Positions 12,701-23,800 of a stretch of DNA of 64,000 bases are shown piece after piece. This DNA comes from Watersipora subatra (lineage: Eukaryota; Bryozoa; Gymnolaemata; Cheilostomatida; Watersiporidae). The position numbers and the translations under genes are program-made. The stretch is taken from assembly GCF_963576615.1 (NCBI RefSeq), contig NC_088711.1:25452182-25516181 (forward strand). The letters are read 5' to 3'. Numbering within the stretch: position 1 is the first letter of the stretch; every line of letters starts with the position of its first letter. The notes below the pieces were generated by a model that was not told the origin of the DNA, did not search any database, and saw only the letters and a list, made by a program, of their open reading frames with translations.

Positions 12701-15700
12701 TTTTTCATATTCCTTGGCATGGTTGTGTAGAGCCAAAGGAAATTACAAGGTAGTCCTGACATATTAGCATTTCCAGTCGGTTGTGTGTTGGCTATATATT
12801 TAGTCTGTTTTTAATTATAAGTGTTATACGCAACAGAGAAGTAAATGTTAAAACTAAAACCTGATAAATTTATTTCTTTGTTCCATATTTTTTCCTGTCC
12901 TGTTTTTGCTAAAACTAATATCATGAATTCAATATATTGGGGAGACTGGTCCATCACTCATACTCTACTCTGGTATGGAACTTAACAGATCTTTATCATC
13001 ACTCATTCTCTACTCTGGTATGGAACTTAACAGATCTTTATCATCACTCATACTCTACTGTGGTATGGTCCTTAACAGATCTTTATCATCACTTACACTC
13101 TACTGTGGTATGGAACTTAACAGATCTTTATCATCACTCATACTCTACTGTGGTATGGAACTTAACAGATATTTATCATCACTCATTCTCTACTCTGGTA
13201 TGGAACTTAACAGATCTTTATCATCACTCATACTTTACTTTGGTATGGTCCTTAACAGATCTTTATCATCACTTACACTCTACTGTGGTATGGAACTTAA
13301 CAGATCTTTATCATCACTCATACTCTACTGTGGTATGGAACTTAACAGATATTTATCATCACTCATTCTCTACTCTGGTATGGAACTTAACAGATCTTTA
13401 TCATCACTCATACTTTACTTTGGTATGGTCCTTAACAGATCTTTATCATCACTTACACTCTACTGTGGTATGGAACTTAACAGATCTTTATCATCACTCA
13501 TACTCCACTCTGGTATGGAGCTTAACAGATCTTTATCATCACTCATACTTCACTGTGGTATGGAACTTAACAGATCTTTATCATCACTCATACTTTGCTC
13601 TGGTATGGACCTTAACAGATCTTTATCATCACTCATACTCTACTGTGGTATGGAACTTAACAGATCTTTATCATCACTCATACTCTACTCTGGTATGGAA
13701 CTTAACAGATCTTTATCATCACTCATACTCTACTCTGGTATGGAACTTAACAGATCTTTATCATCACTCATACTCTACTGTGGTATGGAACTTAACAGAT
13801 CTTTGCCATCTATATCTATTAATGCTGGTTCACACTATGTGGCCCCATGTTGGAGTGGTCCTTTCGGCGTTCATCGTTGAATATGTGCACCGTAAACCAA
13901 TGGCATAGACAAAATAACATGGATGCGTCAGGAAAGTTTTCAGCTAACAAACTTTCCCGACCGTTCGCCGAGCACTAACGACAGCCTGTACAATGTGTAC
14001 CGCTTCGGCAATGGTAATTCGTTGTCGCGGATAGTGTGATCTATTTATTTCCGTTCATGACAGTAGTATGACTAGTAGTTGATTCGAACATGCGGCAACA
14101 AAAATGTTCCTTCACGAAAAATTGAAAAAAAATGAAAACACTACGTAAAGCAGTATTTCTGACGCAAACACAGGTCGGTTTGTGACATTGTTATCACCAA
14201 TGATCACCAAAGTATCGTGGCATCAATGCCGGGATACGGCGATATAGTGTTAACAAGCCTTTAGCCATGAAGACTCACGGATTTTTTTAACTCCGTAATT
14301 CCAATATTTTCCATTAGCCTGTGTCGCAAAATTCTGCTCATTAGTAGCGAAAAGCAAGAAAGTATTATTGTGTTACTGATATTCTGATATTGTGATATTT
14401 TCCGTGTAGATAAAGATGAATCATTAAGGCAGCCAGTGCCAGAATCTTGTTGGGTGACCAATAAAACGGATTATGTAAAGATTCAGGCTTGTTCAGTTAT
14501 TTTTAGCAAGATGTAATTAGCGCTTATCGCAGATGGTTTTCAAAATGTCATGTCAGAATACCTCATTTATTCAAATTTAATTCAATTTTCACACATTCTA
14601 AGTACTTTTTTTGTTAGGCAGTTATGTTACACCACAGAATTCCGGTGGTTCTTTACTTCTTGTAATGCACTCAGCCGTCTCTGTCATTTTTCACAGATGC
14701 TCCATCTGCTTGTACCAGCTGCTCCTTTCTAATTTGCTCTACAAGGAATAAATAATTAGCATATTCTTGCAAACATTGTCTGGGAGTCCTGAAGCCGCTA
14801 ACCCACCCCTTCTCCGGAAGGTGTAAATACTCACTGGAAGTTGGAAGTACTAACCTGCCCCTTTTCTACGCATGGAAATCTGTTCTTGCGAAACTCTGCA
14901 ATTATTTCACTCGCAATATTTTAGGTTGCTGTGCCTGAAGAACTGGACAACTGCCAATGTAACATTTTGCACTTATGTGAATAGCCATCCAGATGTACAG
15001 AAGGAGGACACGTTATTCTATCCTCCTCTACTCAACTTTCTTCATTTCCTCTTGCAGGCAGTCAAAGAGTACGCAGTTAGTTCGCTCACATGAGTTTAAA
15101 AAAGGCATAGCACATTACCAAATACTGAATGACTTTAGCAGCTAGTTATTAACAAAATGCCCCTGCAAGTCTTTGACATGTTGGTTTGTTGTTCTGTTAC
15201 TAAACAGTAGAAAGATCATATCCACCTGAATGTCTTAGCATTTATGATACAAAAATTGTGTGGAGTCGTCCATTTAGCGTGCTGTGGTTGTCAGCTTATT
15301 TGTATTATCTTTGCATATTAATTATAAATAGCTGCCTTTACACCTGTCACATTGTGAAAATAACTGTCTTTACACATGCGTCATTGTAAAAATAACTGTC
15401 TTCACACATGTCACATTGTGAAAATAACTGTGTTTACACATGCGTCATTGTAAAAATAACTGTCTTTACACATGCGTCATTGTAAAAATAACTGCCTTTA
15501 CTCATGTCACACTGTAAAAATAACTGTCATTAAGGAGTTGAAAGAATTTTGCTGGCACCCTGCTGAGTCAACCAAATGCAAAGACATTTGGCAAAGGAAC
15601 ATATTTGTTGTTAATGTATGATAAATTCTGTGAGATAAAAATATTCGCCCAAGGGATACTCATTCAAAGTCATATCCTATTGAGTCACATTCTGCTTATA

Positions 15701-17171
15701 GGTATCTCAGAAAATTATCTTTTTCAACAGTTAATCTTGCATAATCCGGTGTTCACATAAAACTTCAAGGTTTTGTGCGCCAATTCTTTGTTTCCATGAA
15801 GTAAATTTGATTCTGCTGATGGTAAATTCCTAACCCTACCGGTATATTTCATGCTATTTATGGCATTTATGATAGCAGCATTGATTAAGCTTCTGATTTT
15901 TAATATGTTTGGTTTGATGTCGTTGTAAATTTTGCTAGTGAAAGCTAGATTCTGTAAAAGTATTTACTTTGGAAAGTCTAAAAATAGGTTTTCTTCTTGC
16001 AAAGGATGTATAAGAACAGCTCTAACCAATCGCATAACTGGAGCTTTTGTATTGTTTGTTTTCAAAACCCGTACTGGGCTTCCATACAGTCTGTGTTTCC
16101 TTGCCGTAGCCTTTAGTGAGCGCATTGGCTAAAGGTTCTTTCCATGCAGTAATATAATACTTTGGATAAAAATGTTGTTTTGCTATTCTAGACATAATGA
16201 CAATTAATGGTATTCGCTTATATCATAACTGGTGAAAAGAGAGGTTTTTCAGTGTAATAAATAAACCTATTGAAATTACTCTTTTAGAATAAAGGAATAC
16301 TATTGTAGTTACTCTCACACAAAATACTCCCTACACACATACACTGCAGAAATATTTTACGCTACATAGAAATGTATGGGCTATATGTAGCAACTCATCG
16401 ACCTATTTAACAGCCATTTTTTGATATTTATTGAATTTTGCACGCTTTAATATTTAAAGCTAGGTAGTCGCGTCTTCTAGAGTTTTCATTTAGCCCTTCT
16501 TATTGCTAGTTTCTTCTCATTTTTATATCCACAGGTAAATAAATAATGTCTCTAATTTTCTTAGATTAGATTTCTCTGATATCTGTAACAGTTTTGTGCA
16601 AAATGCACAGCCACAGGAAAATTGAGCAGTAGCCCTTGTAAACATAGTATTTTATTTTGATGTTGTAGTGGCATGTCGCTGCAGGTGTTTGCTATTCTCT
16701 GCGAAAAGTACCAGGTGTCACTTTCTCGTGATCCCATCTATAAAACGTATCTTGACAAAATTGGACAGAACTTCTTTGGAGTTCCTGCACCAGCTGGTTC
16801 GGGTGGACTTCTTGGTAAATTGATGGCTTGGCATGAAGTTTTGTGTTCTGCTAACAGATTTGTAATCTTTATTTATAGGCAAACATGAATTAGTACCTAT
16901 AACAATCTGTTTTGAATGGACTGGTTGTAGTTCATATTCACATTGATTGTTTACATATTCTCTATTTGGTGCAGTGCAGAGCTTCATTGTCTTGTTCTGA
17001 ATTTCTAGTCAGTTATAGTGTGATGAATTGGCTGTTTTAGGAGGCCTCTTAGGTAGCTTGTTTTCTGGAGCTTCTGAGGAGGACGTAGAGACGCATACCA
17101 TGGGCCCGACTTCCTCGCAACCAAGGCAACCCCAATCACCTCGAACTTTTGAAACAAGTGATTTAGATTAG
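786..17171 (+). CDS. GET4: GET4 (TRC35) tail-anchored protein targeting factor, 7 exons
   Basis: Seven exons join in phase: 786-913, 4059-4137, 6177-6408, 9121-9262, 14925-15068, 16669-16814, 17041-17171 (1002 nt, 333 residues plus stop; human GET4 is about 327). Visible family blocks are [14 protein letters not shown] in exon 1, [12 protein letters not shown] and [12 protein letters not shown] in exon 4, [14 protein letters not shown] in exon 5, and FAILCEKYQ...[20 protein letters not shown] in exon 6, then GGLLGSLF and a Ser/Pro/Gln-rich tail ending SDLD (vertebrates end in a similar acidic ELD). In animals GET4 is a cytosolic alpha-helical-repeat protein that works with BAG6 and UBL4A to hand tail-anchored membrane proteins to the GET3/TRC40 ATPase. 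The ATG at 786 gives the expected N-terminus. Exon 5 uses a GTACGC donor, the only phase that joins to exon 6. No transcript evidence. Confidence 0.96.
1895..1934. repeat. Perfect 16-bp hairpin inside the GET4 intron 1 element
   Basis: TAGAGGGGCAAGTTGT at 1895-1910 is the exact reverse complement of 1919-1934, with an 8-base loop between. Each arm is a copy of the motif repeated through the element, facing inward, so this may be an internal subterminal repeat or the scar of an older element end. Confidence 0.8.
2194..2365. repeat. Diverged direct duplication, period about 108 bp
   Basis: The block from 2194 (CTAACTTTCAAACTACAT) returns in diverged form from 2302 (GTAACTTTCAAACTTCAT), each followed by a similar stretch with a TTTTGTG core and an A-rich run. 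It sits just after a segment with TAGCCAGCATTGCCCGGGTA near 2115 that resembles the edge of a dispersed repeat. No coding capacity. Confidence 0.5.
2899..3075 (+). mobile_element. tRNA-derived SINE
   Basis: An A-box-like TAGCCAGTGG (2908-2917) followed by TAGAGCGC, and a B box GTTCAAATC (2960-2968) matching the GWTCRANNC consensus, lie about 50 bp apart, the layout of an RNA polymerase III tRNA-type promoter. The rest does not fold as a good tRNA, and a non-tRNA body with an ACA-rich tail follows (3013-3075), which is the layout of a SINE. It is inserted in the larger inverted-repeat element in GET4 intron 1. Exact 5' and 3' edges are uncertain. Confidence 0.7.
4597..5467. mobile_element. Long-inverted-repeat (foldback) DNA element, copy 1, TTAA at right end
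   Basis: About 870 bp in GET4 intron 2. The arms (about 4601-4730 and 5340-5467) are inverted copies of each other over roughly 130 bp. The right end reads AAGTCAACCTTTAA, the left terminus is worn. The interior matches the copy at 62191-63084 in the opposite orientation: for example the reverse complement near 5285 and the plus strand near 62375 share AAACGGCTCAAATGTGA. No transposase is present. Open frames inside it are by-products. Confidence 0.82.
6440..6841. mobile_element. TA-flanked MITE, copy 1
   Basis: About 400 bp in GET4 intron 3, starting 31 bp after exon 3. Ends read TAGTAGATTTTATCAGAAAG and, on the other strand, TAATAGATTTTATCAAAAAG. The inverted arms are more than 100 bp each, so the element can fold into a long hairpin. 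TA at both edges suggests a Tc1/mariner-type target. A second copy is at 32587-33000. No coding capacity. Confidence 0.82.
6859..7283. repeat. 25-bp minisatellite, 17 copies, apparently perfect
   Basis: A 25-bp unit beginning ATCGTTATGTTCATTTGT and ending GTAGAGC repeats exactly 17 times (425 bp), and I see no differences between units. It abuts the MITE in GET4 intron 3. Such homogeneity implies very recent expansion or continual gene conversion, and the copy number may vary between individuals or be an assembly estimate. Confidence 0.97.
9740..11038. mobile_element. 1.3-kb TA-flanked inverted-repeat DNA transposon
   Basis: The left end TACCGTAAAACCTCTAATTG and the right end are inverted copies for about 27 bp, then the similarity fades. 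Both edges are TA (9740-9741, 11037-11038), pointing to a Tc1/mariner-like superfamily. The interior has no recognisable transposase. A 63-codon minus-strand frame (10383-10574) with a hydrophobic C-terminal segment is present but matches nothing I know. A diverged partial copy lies at 53755-54480. It is in GET4 intron 4. Confidence 0.8.
11122..12374 (+). mobile_element. Defective Tigger/pogo-like DNA transposon
   Basis: About 1.25 kb between TA dinucleotides at 11122 and 12373. The left terminus (ACAGTAATACTTCAACTTAC) and the right (inverted, ACAATCATACTTCGACTTAC) match closely. Similar TTACGAG or ATACGAG words recur several times inside the left end. The interior encodes the N-terminal part of a CENP-B-type DNA-binding region (see 11404-11565) and then broken remnants. 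No DDE catalytic domain is visible, so the copy is immobile on its own. It sits 84 bp after the previous element in GET4 intron 4. Confidence 0.82.
11404..11565 (+). pseudogene. Tigger/pogo transposase N-terminal fragment
   Basis: A 53-codon frame starting MKDNAKKKQ contains [15 protein letters not shown] and [19 protein letters not shown], which has the pattern of the CENP-B/pogo N-terminal helix-turn-helix (family pattern: K..I....K..II......G....ELA..FG...STI..I.K.K). The frame then stops at 11565. Downstream, in another frame, [18 protein letters not shown] near 11630-11690 resembles the following CENPB-type (Tc5) DNA-binding domain. The catalytic part is missing. It is a remnant of the transposon that contains it. 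Confidence 0.75.
12952..13806. repeat. 45-bp minisatellite, 19 copies, with 180-bp higher-order pattern
   Basis: The unit contains TGGTATGGAACTTAACAGAT and repeats 19 times exactly (855 bp) in GET4 intron 4. Because 45 is a multiple of three and the unit lacks stops in two frames, it creates open frames of about 320 and 300 codons (15-residue repeats such as [15 protein letters not shown]). Units recur in a four-unit order: the variant with TGGTATGGTCCTTAACAG appears at about 13051, 13231 and 13411, exactly 180 bp apart, with matching neighbours. I see no splice sites or initiation context that would make it a protein, so I treat it as non-coding. Confidence 0.93.
15331..15522. repeat. 32-bp minisatellite, 6 copies
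   Basis: Six 32-bp units of the form ACTGTCTTTACACATGCGTC plus an ATTGTAAAAATA tail lie in GET4 intron 5. Two sequence types (ATGCGTCATTGTAA and TGTCACATTGTGAA) alternate at first, which suggests an earlier 64-bp step. Moderately diverged. Confidence 0.9.
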
Positions 17172-17807
17172 TAATATAGTTATAATGAAACTCCTATGCT
17201 CGAATTATTTGTGCTTGATTAGAACACCTGTGGGACAGTGTCAGCTAGTGTTATCTACCCACGCTTAGTCCTAAAGTCATCAATTATGCTCTCCTTCACA
17301 TTTTATCTTTGGTGTGGTTGCCAAAATTTGTCCTAAAATTATGCAATAGGTGTCACTGGAATGCTGGTGTCTGGGTCTTCACAGCTTATCTTGTCTACTT
17401 TTGCAGGACACATCGCATTGCTACTATTTTTCTCACCTCCACCTGTTTTTGTTTGATTAAATTAGTGTAACTATGCTGATTAAACATGTCATTTGCTATA
17501 TTCACACCAGTAGCCATACAAGTATCCTGACTCGTCTATGGGCAAGCCTGTTTGATAGTGTCTGTTGTTATGGTAGCAGACTCATCAATTGTGTCAAACA
17601 GAATTATTGCATTTCTCCAAAATAATTAAACAAAAGTGTATTGCCATAGTTGCCTCATTTGCATTCTAACACCTGATGCTCATTTGTATTTGGTCACATG
17701 TGAAAAGATTCATCAGCTGGAAGTGGTACACTCTACAGGTGTTAGATGGAAACACTTGCAATGTTGCGATATCACATGTATTAAAATCTATGAATAATTA
17801 AATAATA
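17172..17807. other. Intergenic space between convergent GET4 and coiled-coil gene
   Basis: About 640 bp separate the GET4 stop (17171) from the stop of the minus-strand gene (17808), so the two genes end tail-to-tail. A possible GET4 polyadenylation signal is ATTAAA at 17456-17461. No repeat or other gene is visible. Confidence 0.6.
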
Positions 17808-20800
17808 TCAATAATGAGGTATCGGGGCTGGTCCACCTACTGGAGGAGCAGGTGGAAACTGCGATACAAATTTTGGATATGGAACTGGAACATGCTTCAC
17901 GTAAACATAATCCTTCACTTTCCGCCGCAAGTTGATGTTTTCTGATTTTAGGTTCATGTTTTCGTATCGTAGATCCTCGTTTTCTCGAACCAACCTTTTC
18001 TTCTGTTCGCATAGCTCTGATACTGTCTCTCGTTCACTCTTAAGGCATTCAATTACAGTTTTCAGATCTTTTCTGTACATCTGCAGAAATCAATACCCAG
18101 ATGGCATTACGGAGAGCAAAATACACTAAGCATTCAGATTTTGTTTCCAATAGATATCATAATTGTAACACTTAGGCCAAGGTGTTGTGTGATATGCTAC
18201 TGTATTTCCATAGAAATAATTGCTGGGCTGAATTCCTTAAATGTGAACCATTGGAAAGCTGAGCTTCATTGAAGCTTGGTAAACAAAGCGGTTCTAGCTC
18301 TGTGCATTTATATAAATATTTTAATAAAACATTTAGAACACTACCAATTTTATTCGTAACAATATTATTTAATTTGTTAGGGTAAAAGTTGATAGGGAAC
18401 TTTTTTCATGTTGTGCATACGTCGGGATGAATACAACCATTTTACTAGCAAAAATACATCTAAATGTACATGATCAAAACTTGTTAATGTTCAAAACAGT
18501 GATTGAAATTTTTACTTTCAAACAGTTAAACCCTAAAAACAATGCCTTTTCCATGAACTGAATTTGACAGTAAATCTCCCCAAGTATATAGTCATTCAGT
18601 ACCAGTGTAGCAGGAATCGAAAATAATCATAGGCTTTGAGTGACTCATAAGTAGGCATTGAACAGAAAATAGGAGGAAACGCGGTTAGCTTCATTTCATT
18701 AAATTCATAATCCTTTAGGTTTCGCCACTAACATTAATTTTGGATAACTCATTTGGAATAAGATTAATTAACATTACGCTAAGAATTGTTCTTAGTCTTT
18801 TCAGCTGCATCTACTATCTTTTCGCAGAAAAGTCTACCAGGTATGTTCCTTTTACTTCTGATTGAATGAAACTGGCAAGGTGATAGCTATTTTTTGAGAC
18901 TATTTATTAAAAGCAGTGCTGCTGCGGGTAGCTTAGGCAATAACAGTAATATGGCACAGATAGATATAAAGTGATGAGTCAATACTCTGGCATGATGAGT
19001 AGGTAGCAGGTGATTTTGGTAAAACAGTAAGGTTCATGTTGTAAAATTTTCTTTCATTTACTGATCCTCTAGCATACTGGAGGCATTAGGTGGAGAACAT
19101 ATGTGTTTGCCCAAGCGTAAAGCTGTAGATGAGATAAAGTATGCAAGTGGTATACCTGTACATGTACCCTAGTGTGTATATCTATACATGACCAAGTTTA
19201 CATGTGTGTATCCTTATACACATGTGTACCCATATAGGGGTATGGATCCAAGTGTACAGATGTGTATCGGCGTATGTACCTAAATTTACATGGTATGCAT
19301 ATGTACCCAAACGTGCACAAGCATAAATATGTTTTTGTGTATAAATGTGCCCGAGCGTGTATGTATGTGTGGTATGTGTGGACAAATGTATGTTTGTGTA
19401 TGTTTATATGCATAATTGTATGCATAATTGTATGCATTTGCATGTATAATAAACATGTATGTATATGCGTGCAAGTGTCCATGTGTGTGCACAAAATGTA
19501 CATTCATGTATATAATGTGCCAAGTCAGCATTGTTAGCAACTGCTTTTAAATACACACTTTTCTTTAGCTCATGAGAAACTTTAGCTTTAGATCAATTGC
19601 CCGACATTCATAGACATGAAAGCATCTATCTCTTTTTATTATTCAAACTGGTTGTGCTCTTGTTCACTGCTGGATCACTTTTTAAACTTTAGAATGAGCT
19701 ATCATTCTATTGAACTCGAGCTATGATATTTGGTATGAAGTCTTGGCCTTTCATAGCTGATTAGTACAGGTGAAGATATACATGCATAGCCATGTAGGAG
19801 AGTTGCATATAGTGTGTAACTAAAAGTTTAATCTAGGATTTGACAGAAGTAACCACATCTGGTAATTCATGATATTTAGATTACCTCATTCTGATCACTC
19901 AGTCTTCGACACGTCGTGTCCAGTGCATCAATTTCCTATAAAACATTATAAGGGTATACATGTATGCCTATATATGTTATCTAAACTGTAGTAAACAACC
20001 TAGTAGATTAAGAGCCTCAAAATGATGTATAGGATGGTTTAATTTGAGAAGATACCGCTAGGTAGATATTGACTTTACATGTACCGGTCAATTTGGTTCA
20101 AAGCAAATTAAACCATGAGACCAAAAACAGTTGAGGTAAATAAAAGGTTTAGATGAGTTAGGAAAGCGAAGTACCAGAGATTATATGAAAATAAGGAGGC
20201 TGCTAGAGTTTTGCCAACTGCTGTATGTTCAACCATTGTAAAAAGTTCAATTCTATATTTCTTGAATTAGTTAGCCTCTTTTACACAATATTATACATAC
20301 TATAAAATTGTATTGAACCTTTGTAAGAATTCGTAAAGCAATTTTATACATAATAATGAAATTATTTGATATTGATGCGTGCTCACAAAAGTAAGGCTCT
20401 GCTAAAAAAGATCTATATTGCATTGTCAACATCTTTCTTTGTGCATGAAGACAAACAAATCCTTTGACAAGTACACATTTTAAAGCCTTTAAATTACTTC
20501 AAAGCATGTTGTTTAGGAACAGCTAGCGTATCACCTTAAATGAGGTTGCAAACGATCAGCGTATCACTACTTAGGATCGGATACAATTGCACATCTGTTT
20601 TAAGTTGTCGCATGATCAAGCTTACGGGCCTCATTAGCAGAAATCCAGCCGCTGATTATCAGGTCATCGTCCACCCGGTTACTGTTTATACTGCATACCA
20701 GGAAAATCAGTTTACAATAATATTATGTTGTAATACTGTTGCTACATGGGCCGGCGAGAAAGGAAAAAGATAAGTTCTGATATGCAATAAACTTTGGAAA

Positions 20801-23800
20801 TTATTATATTTAAAAGCTATATGTGTGCATATTCGGAAAAAATTAATTTGATTTTATAGACCCTAAGTTATGGAATGAAGCAGATTAGTGGGCTCTCTCC
20901 AAGGGTAGGTTATCAGCTATGTAAAGTATTTTCTGAACTAAAAAGTACACTCAATTTGATAGTTGAGCTTCTAGTGAACAAACTGCAATTGCTTTATTGT
21001 ATTAAAGTGCTCACAAGCAGAAGTTTTTATTGGTCATGTCAGAATTTTGTTTGTAGGCTTGCTGCAATATTATTGTTACAAGTGTAATTTGAGATCTAAA
21101 ATTAATTAATTTTACTTAACTAATAGTTGTAGACTTTTTTGCTGCAATACAAGATAATGTAAAGCTTTCTTGTTCAGAATCCTCTTGCATAACAAAGCAT
21201 TTGTGTTAGTGGGATGAGATATTGTTGGAAGGCGCAGCTGTACAATGTTTGTCTGTATCATATTGATAATTTATTCACCCTTGTTCTCGATTCCCAATAC
21301 CGGCATATCTGCTGCTATAATGCCTTATCATAATTCACCATTCTTACAATGGCTTACCTTTCTCAGACATGTCTCTTCTCGAGCTGCTTTACCCAGCTTC
21401 CGGTCTATCTCATCAAGTCTCCTGCTGTTTCGAGCATATTCTAAAAAAGAGGCCATCACAACTCTTGCATTAATGAACTATTAAAACTATTTTTCTGTCA
21501 CATTATGCAATGCATTCTTGCCATTTAGTCAATGAATTGGCTAAAATCAACTAAAGGTCATGTAAGTGTTGTTCCATGATAAATAATAACAAAGAAAACA
21601 GGGCAAGAATAATTGTTTTTATAAAATGTTGTTATTATATTATTCTAAATGTAATCAACAAATAGCATAATGATGTGAGCAAGTGGTTGGACACTTTTTT
21701 TTGTTTTTTTTCTCTTAGTTTTAACTTGCTCAGTGATTATTATTTGATAGTGATGCGTGCTCACAAAAGTAAGGCTCCCATATCTTTTTCTTGCCTTTGT
21801 TATAAGAAATTTCAAAAAGTTGATTTAGATACTAATAGTAAATATACTATAATTTATACTGGGCATAGCGGCTGCTTGTTGCTCTAATCTCTCTGCATAG
21901 CAGCTGCTTGTTGCTCTAATCTCTCTGCATAGTCAGTTTAGTTTTATATGAAAGAAATTGTAGACAAATGTGTTACCCTTTCGTAAGCTCTTGTAATCTT
22001 TCTAAAATTTAAAGGTTTTCACATATAGAAACTATATATCTTTATTTGTTTGCTATACTATCTGGCCGGTCATTCAGTTCAGCTTCTTGTATAGACACAC
22101 CACCTTCTTTACCAAACTATATGGTAAGGGAAAGAACTGGTTAGGCAGTGGTTGAACCAGACTTATGATGTCTACAAAGCTGTCAAAGCTACTAAAGCTT
22201 CCAAAGAGCGACGCTTTGCATAGTTTGAAATGACAACAATTTTTACTAGATTAAAAATGATTCTGATAGGGTGGAAATTCCATTTTTAACAATTCTTGTA
22301 TTATTGGTGCGTGATGATGATTCGCTAATAACAGCATGAACAAAAAATTGGAAAAATGGTACTTGTTTTTTCTTAAGTGGTCCAATCAAACACGACCTTC
22401 AGTAGCATCTGTTAGAGCGAATCAAGTATGACTGATGCAGGTCGATCACTAGTTTTTTGTCTTACGATGGTCTCTCCAATTGAAGCTTTTGAGATAACAA
22501 AAACTAAATGCGATTGTGGTTCAGTCCGCATCCTTAAGTTCTACTCCGTAACAGCAAAGCGATGCTGCAGCTCCGGTTTTTGGTCCCTATTCTCAAGTTA
22601 TGCTCACCTGGTACATGTACAATTTTTTAAACATTCATATCACAAAAAGCATCTTTTGTTAAAAACGATATTGCGCTTGCAATAATATATTTATATACAT
22701 CGAAAAAGAAATTGAATAAATCTACCAATTCTAAATAATTTATGATTAACACAGCCTGATAGAATGTGACAGTTTTATTTGAAGACAATGGAGCTGAAAC
22801 AGATCAGTAAAACGGCAGTTAGCTTTCAAGAGAGAAGCGATCACTTTGTAAGGTATAAATCGCTTTCTTTGTCAACTCTTCGTCAACTTCTAATGATCGG
22901 GTGTAAATCTTTCTGAGAGTTTTTTCATATCGTTCAGTTTCATGTATGTAGTCCTCTAGCAGGTCCCTGCAAAGAGCGCAAGGCAAGATTGCTCATGATA
23001 TGGCTTTCCTTTGGCATGATTGGTCAGTTAATATCATTTCTTAAGTCTTAATCTCTTTTTAATACCATAGGCACTTTATGACTTGCCTAACTCATTTAGC
23101 GCATGGAAAATTTCTTATTTATCTATTTGTGCAAAGGCAAAATCGTACGATGTGTGTGGTCACACAGCCAGCTGCAATTATAGTAGCCCAGCGCTTCCTG
23201 CCACTGAATCCGTTCAATCAGCCAGTTGTCATCAGTGATTGTGTTCAGATTGTGTGATGATTAATGAGAAAAGTGATTAGTTTAGTTTCTTTTTAACTTG
23301 ATTATTAGTGTCTCATTAAATAAATATAAAACATAATATATAAACATATAATATATAAACAATATATGAAAATAATATATAAATGTATAATATATAAACA
23401 ATATATAAACATAATATATAAATGTATAACAAAATATAAACATATAATATATGAACAATATATAACATAATATATAAATGTATAATATATAAATGTATAA
23501 CATAATATAAAAACATAAAATATATGAACATAATATATAAATGTATAAAATATAATATATAAACATATAATATATAAACATATATATAAACATATAATGC
23601 ACGAATATACAATCATATAATATATAAACTTAATGCAGGTATTCAACAGTTTTTGCGAGTAGCAGTACTATTTGATTTAATTAATAACACCAAAACTTCA
23701 AATTCGTAGTGAGGGGGAATAAGCAGATTTGCAGGTTCTGTCTTACACAAATTTCTAACAAACTTGCAAACTAATAAAAAAGCTTTTTTCTGATACAACT

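Noticed and set aside
12937-13908. A 323-codon and an overlapping 301-codon frame
   Set aside because: Both are produced by the 45-bp tandem array lying inside a GET4 intron; the period is a multiple of three and two frames are open at once, the hallmark of a non-coding repeat.
13830-14060. Possible short element with CACACTAT-type inverted ends
   Set aside because: The inverted match is short and imperfect, and no second copy was found in the window.
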